Source of the DNA: Avena insularis
Taxonomy: Eukaryota; Streptophyta; Magnoliopsida; Poales; Poaceae
Reading direction: 5' to 3'
DNA: 64,000 bases
NCBI GenBank assembly: GCA_023614405.1
Contig: CM042697.1
Span: 300,848,954-300,912,953, forward strand
Under the pieces are notes generated by a model that searched no databases, had not been told where the DNA came from, and worked only from the letters and a program-made list of their open reading frames with translations. Shown in pieces: positions 55,012 through 64,000 of this stretch (the first letter of the stretch is position 1; each line of letters opens with the position of its first letter). The translations under genes and the position numbers were made by a program.

Positions 55012-58000
55012 TGTAGCATCCCAATTGTCTAACAATTGCAATGCTACTAGCCTAGTATAGACATATGCTACTTCAAATATATATTTGTTGCATCATCATT
55101 ATATCATGCTCATGTCATCATGTCTCCTTGCATTTGAGCATCATATAAAACCCTTTTTGTTTTGGTTCTTATCTCATATGCATTATTAATTGTATTTGCC
55201 TCTTGATATTGTATTTGTTTCTTGATATATTGTTTAAATGCCCAAGTTGAGTTGGGGGCATGTCTTTTGTTAACTCCACCACCTTTCTTTCACCACCTTA
55301 TAATTCCACCATCCAACTAAATATGAGCTTGGCACTTATTGGTTTTACCTCTAGCTCATGTGGGTTGGGATGGATCCAATTCTTTTCCACATGCTCTCAT
55401 ATATCAATAATGTTGTTTTCACAATATGGATATGTGGAGAGCCACATGGCCACCTTTGCATGCCTTGTGAGTGGAACCCTCTTTCCTAGCTTCCATATGG
55501 ATTATCATGGAATTATGCTCATGTTGGAATATTGTTGGGACTATTAATCATCTAGTGGCATATACACACTGGCCAGTCCTAAATATAATCCAATATGATC
55601 ATCTCCATATACTCCACTTGGAATTCTTTCTAAATTCTTTTGCATGGGCCATGCAAGTGCCACCTTTTCTAGAATTTGGTTTTTATTTGAATCTTGAGTG
55701 GACCATCATATCTCTCTATCTCTCTCTAAACCCACACCTCCATCTACACCAAAACCCTAAGCTACCACCCCTCTCTCTCTAGCTTCTCTCTCTCTAAACC
55801 CTAATCCCTCACCACACCCTCTCTCTTGATCTACCCCCTCTCTAGACCAAGCCCTAACCCGAGACCACCTCTCCCTAACCCTAGCTCTACCCTAACCCGA
55901 GCCCATCTACCCTAGAGCTACCCCTACCCCTCTCGGCTCCTCTCTATATCTCTTGGCTTTCCCCTCTCCCCTACCAGGCCGGCCCCACCTTGCAGCCTCT
56001 GCCCTCCCCCACCACTGTCTGTGGCTACCAGACAAAGAGCAGGAGAGGAGCACCTACCGATCACCTCCCTCCTTTTGCAAAGCCACCTAGACCATGTGCA
56101 AGCCCTGGCCCCCCTCTTTACCTACCCCTCCTCCACGCCTTGCCCAGATCAAGCTCACCCAGACGATCCCCTCCCTCTGTCCTCCTTTCCCCAAGAAACC
56201 GCAGCCATGGCCATCATGCTACCTTCCCCGAAACCCTAGCCTCGGCTCCCTCTGTTTTTCGCTGTTCCGGTGGACATCGAGCCGATCTCGGAGTACCAGC
56301 AACCTCCCCTGCCTCTTCACCGTCGCCCTGGACCTGCAGCAGCGTCGGGACCTCGCCGGAGCGCCGCCGTCGCCATCATACCGCGAGGAGCCGACGTAGC
56401 CGTCCGCGAGCCCGTCGTCAGATCCTCTCCACCTCCACGCAAACGACCACGCCAGCGAGCTCCTGGTGAGCCTCTTAACCCCCTAGACATGGACCCTTCC
56501 CCTCTCGTGCACCGTAGCGCCGCCACCTTCCGTCGAGCACCCCGCGCGCCCGCTTCGCCCAGTATGAGCAGACAATAGCGGCGGTTTCGCCTGTTCCTCG
56601 CCACCTTGTGCGGCCCTCCACTGCCACCTCGAGCGAAAGACGAGCCCTAGGTCCCTTTTCAACTTTCTTTTTAGCATAGCGTGATCCGTCCACCGTAGCC
56701 CTCGCCATCGTCGTCGAAAGTCCGCCAGATCCGCGCCGCGCGATGTCGCCCGTCGGCGGCAATGACGGTAGGCGCAGGGTTTTTGCGGACCTCCCTTTCC
56801 TCGCCTAAACCCGCGGTCCCAGCCCCGACCTCGACGCCTCTTTGCAAGAAAACCCCCGGAAAACCCAGTCCACCATGGACCAGTCCCCCTCCGCGCTCAT
56901 GGGATCGCCCACGTGTCCAACACACGTTGGCCGCGCGCGCGCAGCGGCCCCGCAGCCCTGGGACCCACCCGTCATACTCAGCGGCTAGGAAGCGCCTCGG
57001 TGTTAAAAGCTTTTCGCGCGCAAGTGCTGCTGAGTCAGCTCGGGACCCACCTGTCATTGACTCTGGCTAGCAATCTTTGAGTAACAAAAGTATTTACATT
57101 TACATTTTAAATTCAAATCTTTTTCGAGTTATTTCAAATTCAAATATATTTCTGTTTTTAAATATCTTTTCAAATATTAATCCAATTTATACAAATAATA
57201 TATGTTTTCAAATCAGAAAAATATGAGGATTTCAAATATGGCCTCCAAAATATATTTTGAACATTTAAAATTCCAAGTTTATTTAAATTACGACAAATTG
57301 CCCTTTTGACTTAAATAATTAATAACTTTTGTTTTATAAGTCCAAATTTAACAAATGATATGTCTAAAATGATTAGCTCGACGAGACCTTTCTGTTTATG
57401 CATTCCATGGTTTGTTTTGAAGCATGCATAATATAAATATAAAGTGAACAGCAACTAATATGAGTATAAAATGGGATTAAAACTCCTTAAAATGATTATT
57501 CCTTGTATTCCACACCTCACCCATGCCATGCTACTTTAATGCCATGCAATTGTGCATCATTCATCATGGCATGATTGTTTGCTTGATGCATTTTATTCAT
57601 ATGCTTGCGCACTTTATTTATGTTGGCCCTTGTTTGTTTGGTTCTTCTTGAATAGACGGCGGGGGATATATCAAGAGAACCAGAGCACTACCAGATCCAT
57701 TCCTTGCTTCAACTGAGCTGCCAGGCAAGCACTACCACATGCTTGCATACATATAGTACCTATTGCCTCTGTCTTATTCTTGCATCATCGAGTCGCGATT
57801 GCGTTAAACTGAATCCCAAGTATTGCATAGCCTTTACTTTTAAACCCCACCGAAGCTTGTTCCCCCATCCCATGAGCCATTACTACAGAGTCGTTTGAGC
57901 CATGCGAGTCGTAGAACAGCATGTGTAGGGTATGTGAGTGTCGATGGATAACGAGGTACCTAAACAACTTAACACAGTAGTAATGGGATAACTAATGAAA

Positions 58001-59432
58001 GTGGCACCGGTGAGCAATATCATTATTTGGTTTTTATGCTCACTTGTGTCCCGTAAGACCCCGAGTACTTGATTCTGTTCCAAGAATATTCGCTATCCAC
58101 ATCCAGGAGGCCTTATGGACCCCCACGAGCGAGCTTGATTCATTCTTATTTCTTGGGGCCACAAACTAGTTTGAGGTTTTTTACTATCCTGTACTTATGC
58201 CATGCTTTCTTGCTTTATTTAAATTGTGCAGGAGCACTGCTTTGTCTTTAGGATTGCGAGTGTTTTTGCGGTGTCGACAAGCCCAGTCACATTTTCGGGT
58301 TCCCGATCGTTCACAGCCATTGGCGCAAACCTTGAGTCCGTCTCGAGTCAGCTAGCTCCGTTAACGGGTAGCTTAATGGGTGGCCCTGAAATATTTCTGA
58401 ATCCTGTAATTGCTTTGTCGTGATCGCCTCGTTGGGTTTTGATTTGGTTTTTCCAAGGCATATCGAGTGTGTGTTGCTATTTGTGCACCTAGGTAAAACT
58501 TTTCTAAAGCGTGTCATGATTATGGGCGACTTGGAGCACAGTTTCTCGATCATAGACAAGCATAACTAAAGTACCGCTTTTAAATTGACTAGACTAGGTA
58601 CCGACTAGTAAATAGTGCAACACTCATGGAATGGATAATAAAACTGCCAGCGGATGGGGGTTGTTCGTCCGCTTCCTCGTCGATGGCGAGGAGGAGGATG
58701 GATCTGTAGATTACCGTTATAAGCTGTTATAACTGTTGTTATTAATTCACGGACATCCGTCTATCTCTGGTTAGGCGGATGGTTAGCGTATCTATAGAAT
58801 TGCTAGGGTTTATCTTTTGCTGCAATTGCGTCACCCCAGTTGTGTCCCTTTAGAGGCATAAAGACTTCTTTGAGTACCCTAGGGTCTCACACGATAAATT
58901 ATTGGTTCGGATGAGCAGGTACACTCTCAAGAGGGATCTTTGGCGGAAGAGACAGACGATGTAGCAACGATCATTCGGTGTAGAGATTAGGGAACGGGAT
59001 CCGTGAGATCTGTGGGCGGGATGTTCTTATTTACGGGGCATCTTATGCCGATTTTCTTCTTATCCGTACTCGGATTTTGTCTTCCGCTTCCGCTTGATAC
59101 TCTGTTGATTGATGTATGAGGAGATATCCTACACTATTATATCTATCTAGGATATTTGGATCTTGCCGTATGGCGTTGCTATATTTCCTTTCTTTTTAGA
59201 TGGAATGGCTCTGATGTACTATTGTATGGTGGCTTGCATACATACTCATTTGTGTATGTAGTTGATCCCTTCGCCTGCCGATTACGGAGCCCGTTCTTGT
59301 CCCGATGTTTGGAAATGGTTGGGACGGCCGAAAGGTCTACCTGTGAGTGGCATTTGGGCCCCACCGTACTATTTCAACCATTTCTGATCATCCAGGCTTG
59401 TACTAGGAGCGTAATTCACCGAGGTAGTTACA
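55012..59432 (+). repeat. LARD-1 3' LTR
   Basis: Nearly identical to the 5' LTR in its first 950 bp and around 57100-57650. Elsewhere the two differ mainly by small insertions and deletions, clustered at 56000-56960 and 57640-59060. The TSD GCAGC follows directly. Confidence 0.92.
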
Positions 59433-60820
59433 GCAGCCCACTCAAGCATCCAGGCAGCCCACCCGGGATACTCCTTCCCTCTCCCTGGGACACCGTCCTG
59501 TTCATGTCCTCCCTCCCTTTTAACACCACACCACACCGCTCCATCCCAAAGCCTATATACCCTATGTGTTTTCCCTATCCCTCTTCTCCACCATACCATG
59601 GATGCCGCCGTCGCCTCCTGCCATAGTTTTGATCCTCGTCTGTTTTGATCTAGCCTCCTTGTCCTCGTCTGTTTTGATCCAGCCTGCCAGGAGGAGCCGT
59701 GGAAGGTGAGCTCCACCTTGTAGTCCCCTTCCTCTCATAACCTCTCCATACTCAACATATCCCATTTCTGGCTACCGTTGACGATGTGCCTTGTCACCAT
59801 GCAGTCTCTGTAATCTCCGCAATGACAGTTGTCGCCTCTCTATCTCTGCAATGCTACTGATCACTCTTGTCGACCCCCCGCGCCACGCCACTATCAACAC
59901 CTAAATGATCCTGGTTGTCCCCTCTGTCTCGTGCACACCGATGTGGTCTCTCTGCCGCACCAACGTGCATGACCGTGTTGCTGCAATCTCGTCCGAGATC
60001 ACTGATGTCGTACTGTCGGTACGCGTCAGAAAATATTCCTTGTTTTTCCCCTTTGTTCATCGAAGTTTTCTGGCACAACTGGACGTCCCATGACGAGAAC
60101 GCCTGAACCATTCTTGTAGCCCATTTTGCCCTCTATAGTTTTTGTTTTCAAAGAGACGCAAGAAACCTAGTGGATTGCCCGCCAACATCTACGGAAGATT
60201 GGCATTTAGCACAGGTTACTCTGAACCCGTATATCAGTTTCAATAGGGAAGCCGAGAATGTTTTGCTCTTAGGCCCCTGTGTTTTCTAGAGACTCAACAC
60301 GCAGTCCCTCCTAGTCCCACGTGTCGTCCAACAGCTGGACCATACGTGTGAGTGCCCCGCAGCAACCGGGCCCTCCAGTTAGTGCCTGCTGCTAAGTCCC
60401 ACCAAAGTAACAAAAGTTCCAGCATGTTTTCTAAATATAGATAAAATTCCAGAATATGAATTTAATTCAAATTATCCATAACTTTTGAAATGTTTTGAAT
60501 TTATAGAAACTTATAATATGAAATGTGAATCTTTTTTGAATGTTAATTCAAATCTGATTTCAAATATTTTTAGAGTTAATCCCGGATAGTCAAACCATTT
60601 GACTTTGACCTTATTTTGAATTGTTTTATATTAAATAATGATTTTAAATTTATATTCCAAATAACCCTAGCGGCGGCTTGCGCAGGTACCTAGCAGCCGG
60701 TGTACTCGACGACGGTGCACATGGCCGCTCAAATCGTGGTGTGTAGATCCATCCGTGATTGGTTCCTTTTCTTGGTAAACGCCTAACTTTCTCTAATGGA
60801 CTGTTAATTGCATGGTATTA
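59433..60820. other. Unidentified sequence right of LARD-1, possible older LTR remnant
   Basis: It continues the host of LARD-1. A CT-rich block with TATATACCC near 59550, a GC-rich block, then AT-rich AATTCAAAT-type stretches (60420-60660) follow in the order seen in the large LTRs of this window, suggesting an older LTR. Termini are not identified. No gene is seen. Confidence 0.4.
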
Positions 60821-60930
60821 GGCCGGTCATAGTGGGGGTATCATACTACTAGTATTATGCATATGATATTAGTGTATGATATTATCTCTATAATGCATGG
60901 TATCATATTGTAATATGATGGGATTTATAT
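60821..60930. mobile_element. MITE terminus, truncated
   Basis: GGCCGGTCATAGTGGGGG followed by a palindromic ATACTACTAGTATTATGCATATGATATTAGTGTAT-like core is the start of a well-known type of grass MITE. The matching inverted right end is not found downstream, where a direct duplication begins, so this copy is truncated. The superfamily is not determined. Confidence 0.5.
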
Positions 60931-61255
60931 TTCCGTACCCTTGGTTCATTAATTGTTCTCACTTTTCCCCAGCCGCTTAACTTTTTCTCACTTTTCCCCT
61001 CTCTCTATTCTAAAACCCTCGTAGGTTCTCGGATGGAGGGATGCCGTCAAGTCATCTCTATAATGCATGGTATCATATGATATTATCTCTATAATGCATG
61101 GTATCATATGGTAATATGATGGGATTTATATTTCCGTACCCTTGGTTCATTAATTGTTCTCACTTTTCCCCAGCCGCTTAACTTTTTCTCACTTTTCCCC
61201 TCTCTCTATTCTAAAACCCTCGTAGGTTCTCGGATGGAGGGATGCCGTCAAGTCA
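60881..61255 (+). repeat. Direct tandem duplication, period 201 bp
   Basis: The unit ATTATCTCTATAATGCATGG...GATGCCGTCAAGTCA occurs at 60881 and again at 61082. The copies are almost identical apart from the join region at 61054-61081. It overlaps the MITE fragment, and the near-identity suggests a recent event. Confidence 0.9.
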
Positions 61256-62450
61256 AAGGCTTGATCGTTACATGCTGACTGGTGGGACTATGTTGGGGAG
61301 GGTTGTGTATTGAGCGTTAGGTTACGTGGCCTCGACAGTTACATGCTGACAGGTGGGGACGGGTCTTGCATACATGGTTAATGGTGGGGCCATGTTGGGA
61401 CGGGTATTGCATATGTGGTGAAGGGTGGGGGCGCATGGAGACACGTCGGACCGACCATTCTCTCTCACCCAAATCATTCGCTTCCCCATCATCGTACCCT
61501 CCTACCTTATGTCGTCCTCACCCCTCAAGCTTCCCCCTCCCTCGAGCCGTGGATCCTACTCCACCTACGGCTCCGCTCCTTCCCCTCTAGATCTACCCTT
61601 TTCGCGAAATAGTATGCAACACCGACTGGTGTACCGCTCTTCCCCTTCGACCATGGAGAAGATTGGGTAGAATAAGAGGGATATAAAGCATGGATTCCAT
61701 ATGGGTAAGAATAGTTTCCCTTTGTGGATTAATTATAGGCAATATTTGAGCGCAAATCGCTGGTTCTCAACTAATTTTCTTGCTTTTCGAATAGGATCTA
61801 TCCAGCGTTTGCATTTTGGCTGGCGGTTAGACTAGATACTAGCATAATTCGTGGTTGTGAACAATATCTCTCTGGATTTTACTTCCTAGTGGTGGTTGCA
61901 ACCTCCCTAACTCTCAAGAATTTGAAATATAAAATATGTTCTAAATTCCCCTGGAGCAATGGAGATTCAAATGATTTGCAATATTTCAACATTAGCAAGC
62001 AAAGATTGCTCCCACTAACTAGCAAAGCTAATCTGGTAATACTTTTCTCTTTGAATGCTGCCGAACATTTTGGTAAAATTCATATACATGTGCAACCTAG
62101 AGTTGAGCACATGGGAAATAGGGTTAAAGCATCATCTGGTGGTCAGGCATTATTAGGTGGCCGAGCATCATGTTTCTCTATAGTCTTTGCTACGTCAGGG
62201 GCATTGATGCTCTCCTCGATCTTGCTCATCTGCCATGTTTCGTCTCGAGCAATGGAAACTTCATCCACATGGTCCTACCAGAGCTTCCACGATGGCCGTG
62301 GTGGTGCTGCCGGATTATCTGGAGGTGGCCGTTGGCCGAGCAGCCAACGGTGGATTTGGTGCCGGTGGCTAACACAGTTACAACTTGGCCATTCTATCCG
62401 AAGAGGTCATTAAGCTACCGTACACAGATTAAATTTAGGCTCAAGTGACC
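61256..62450. other. Non-coding stretch, nothing recognised
   Basis: About 1.2 kb with short imperfect repeats of TTACATGCTGAC and GGTGGGGC-type units (61268-61440), then a C-rich stretch and mixed sequence. A 174-codon plus-strand frame at 61889-62413 has no recognisable motif and low-complexity ends. I do not call it a gene. Confidence 0.5.
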
Positions 62451-62960
62451 CTAATCGACTATGCCGATCCCGCTTTCATCATCATGCACGACGTCCTCCG
62501 CATTGCCGTCCGCCTCTTCCGACTCTAAATCGATGAGGATGAGCCCGGCGGTGTTCCTCTTCATGAGTTTTGCATGGCATGTCACATCGATAATGGTGGA
62601 GGGTGTACGCCCAGGCACTACACAGAAGCGTTGCCTCCCTTCGGGGTTGAGCAGATCCCGGTGGATCTCCTAACAGTCAGCTCTGCAAAGCCAAATAAAT
62701 GCCTCCAGATCCTTCTTGAAGCGCCTTCGCCAGTACGTGCTGGTGCGTGCGTATCAGTCCATTGCCCTCTTTCGCTCCGACAGCTAGCGGCAGTGCTCCT
62801 CGATCTTCCTCGACAGTGCGATGTCGCGCAAGAGCGGAACCACAGGCACCCCGGCATAGCTTAGCTTGTAGCTGGCCGGTCTCCTCGCTAGCGGAAGTGC
62901 GAGTATGTCGTAGTGGGGGAACATCTCGGCCTCATGCAAGCTAAGACGGGGCCTCTCCAT
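62451..62960 (-). pseudogene. Decayed reading frame of unknown family
   Basis: One minus-strand frame runs from ATG at 62960 (MERPRLSLHEAEMFPHYDIL) to a stop at 62451, interrupted by three in-frame stops. Between the stops the protein stays coherent: YAGVPVVPLLRDIALSRKIE, then WRRRFKKDLEAFIWLCRADC, then NPEGRQRFCVVPGRTPSTII, then an acidic end DLESEEADGNAEDVVHDDES. No frameshift is needed. The balance of charged and hydrophobic blocks argues that it was once translated. From memory, similar predicted proteins are common in Triticeae and may travel with transposons, but I cannot name a family or function. Confidence 0.5.
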
Positions 62961-64000
62961 GGTGAGGTGCCGTTTCTTCAGGTAGGATTCGACGCTTGTG
63001 TTGACGCGACTTGCAGGGAACAAACGAGGTTTGAGCTTCCGCCACATGGTCGTGGTTATAAAGTCAAGGAGGTACGCCCACTCGTGGTTGCAAGGGCCAA
63101 TAGGGACACAGAAATGCCTACTCACATATCACTCTTTCAAAGGACGATCCTTATCGTACATTCTCCCCAATCCAACAGTTCCTAACAATTGGGACACAAA
63201 ATCAACCTAGCCAAAAGGGGGGCTTCTAGAAGACCCTAACAATAGGCATAGTTCCTGCAAGGTAAATGAGCGAGTTAACGTGGTTTATCCTGTGTTTGAC
63301 CAGATTTCAAAAAATCATAACTCTTTCACAATCATGCATGAAAATTGCCTCGGTCCCCTGGGTGTGCCCTAATCTTGCACCTCCTTTGGGAAAACACCGT
63401 TTTTTCGGGTTCAGAAAATGTAAATTCAACATTTCTCCAAATGACCACAAAAACTCTAGTTGGGGAAGTCGCTTGCGATGCTGAGAGGGAGCAAGGTGCC
63501 GGGGTTGGGCTCAATCCATGGAGTGGTTCCATGTTCTGGGCAGGGAAGGGGGAATCTAGGTTTGAAAGCCATGTTAATTCACACTCGATAGACATCCCAG
63601 TGGTGCCTTGGGGTTCCAAAAGACCTAGTATGTCTTGCTTATGATTTTATGAGGGCAGTGAGTAACATACAAGGGATCCAGGAGGTGTTTTCACATTTTT
63701 TATTTTTTCTTAGATTTTGTTTGGTGTTGCAACGGTCGGTGAAATCTTGGACCTAGGCATGCACCCAGCCTAGGTACCCCATGGGGCACCCCAAACGATT
63801 TTCCCTGAAAATTGAGAGTGTCTTATAGGGTACCTGTAGTTAGAAACCACATTTATCGGGTCGTAACTCAAAAAGATACAGTATATGCTTGCACCACGAG
63901 CTAAATACCCACCTCCCAGGAATGGCCATGCACCATGGTGTAGCATGCGTGAAAATTTCCTTGGTCCCCTAGGCGCGCCCTTATCTCTAGTTTTTCGGGT
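62961..64000. repeat. Right end: start of a probable tandem array with period about 0.6 kb
   Basis: The blocks GAAAATT(G/T)CC...GGTCCCCT at 63340 and 63951 and TTTTTCGGGT at 63401 and 63991 recur in the same order at about 590-610 bp spacing, with the TAACTC(T/A) block preceding each. The second copy runs off the window. The style resembles the array in the CACTA element but the sequence differs. Frames here on both strands are not supported. Confidence 0.5.

Larger units (their letters stand above)
47568..59432 (+). mobile_element. LARD-1: complete large retrotransposon derivative (Sukkula-like)
   Basis: Two LTRs of 4,429 and 4,421 bp (47568-51996 and 55012-59432) open TGTAGCATCCCAATTG and close CCGAGGTAGTTACA. 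A perfect TSD GCAGC lies at 47563-47567 and 59433-59437. A tRNA-Met primer site and a purine tract bound a 3.0-kb internal domain with no gag or pol. LTRs longer than 4 kb and a conserved non-coding interior match the LARDs described from barley and relatives (Sukkula type). The family name is my inference from structure, not from alignment. It must rely on proteins of an autonomous element such as a Tekay/Del chromovirus, and Gypsy C uses the same tRNA primer. Confidence 0.92.

Noticed and set aside
61889..62413. A 174-codon plus-strand frame right of LARD-1.
   Set aside because: Composition is not protein-like beyond chance and no motif, family or conserved block is seen.

Overview
This window is intergenic repeat DNA from a large-genome grass, most likely Pooideae (Triticeae, Aveneae or Poeae). 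The basis is LTR-retrotransposon families of the kind that fill those genomes: an LTR opening TGATACGTCGTAAACG with a tRNA-Asp primer site, a LARD with 4.4-kb LTRs, and a Tekay/Del-type chromovirus. The exact species cannot be read from the sequence. I see no intact host gene. The only host-gene traces are a captured exon of ribosomal protein L5 inside a CACTA transposon and a decayed reading frame of unknown family near the right end.

The layout is a nest of insertions, most of them dated relative to each other by target-site duplications (TSDs). The outermost layer on the left is a LARD copy (LARD-2), seen at 1-2529 and 17054-17525. Its left end is tandemly duplicated with a period of about 1.77 kb (1-2607). 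Gypsy A (2530-17048, plus strand, TSD CCTCC) lies in its LTR. It is a non-autonomous element with only two small decayed reading frames, and it holds two large solo LTRs (4973-8129 and 11101-15106). Gypsy B (17526-47159, minus strand) follows. It is an Athila-type element with gag, protease and an ATHILA-like ORF but no reverse transcriptase.

The protease frame of Gypsy B is split by Gypsy C (22982-43758, minus strand, TSD CTAAA). Gypsy C is a chromovirus with gag, protease, RT, RNase H, integrase and chromodomain, broken by frameshifts and stops. The right-hand LTR of Gypsy C is itself split by a 7,994-bp CACTA element (32108-40101, TSD AGC) and by a 1,233-bp TG...CA insertion (42443-43675, TSD ACATG). 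The CACTA element has no transposase. It carries three tRNA-like Pol III modules, five 0.66-kb tandem repeats, a TC-rich stretch that looks like a gene 5' region, and the L5 exon.

To the right, an unidentified sequence (47160-47567 and 59438 onward) is split by a complete LARD (LARD-1, 47568-59432, TSD GCAGC) with 4.4-kb LTRs and a 3.0-kb internal domain without coding capacity. From 60821 there is a MITE end, a 201-bp direct duplication, about 1.2 kb with nothing recognised, the decayed reading frame (62451-62960) and the start of what looks like another tandem array.

For anything new, the best candidates are the tRNA-like triplet in the CACTA element, the L5 exon capture with its retained splice acceptor, the tandem duplication spanning a TE-in-TE junction, and the conserved non-coding LARD internal domain.
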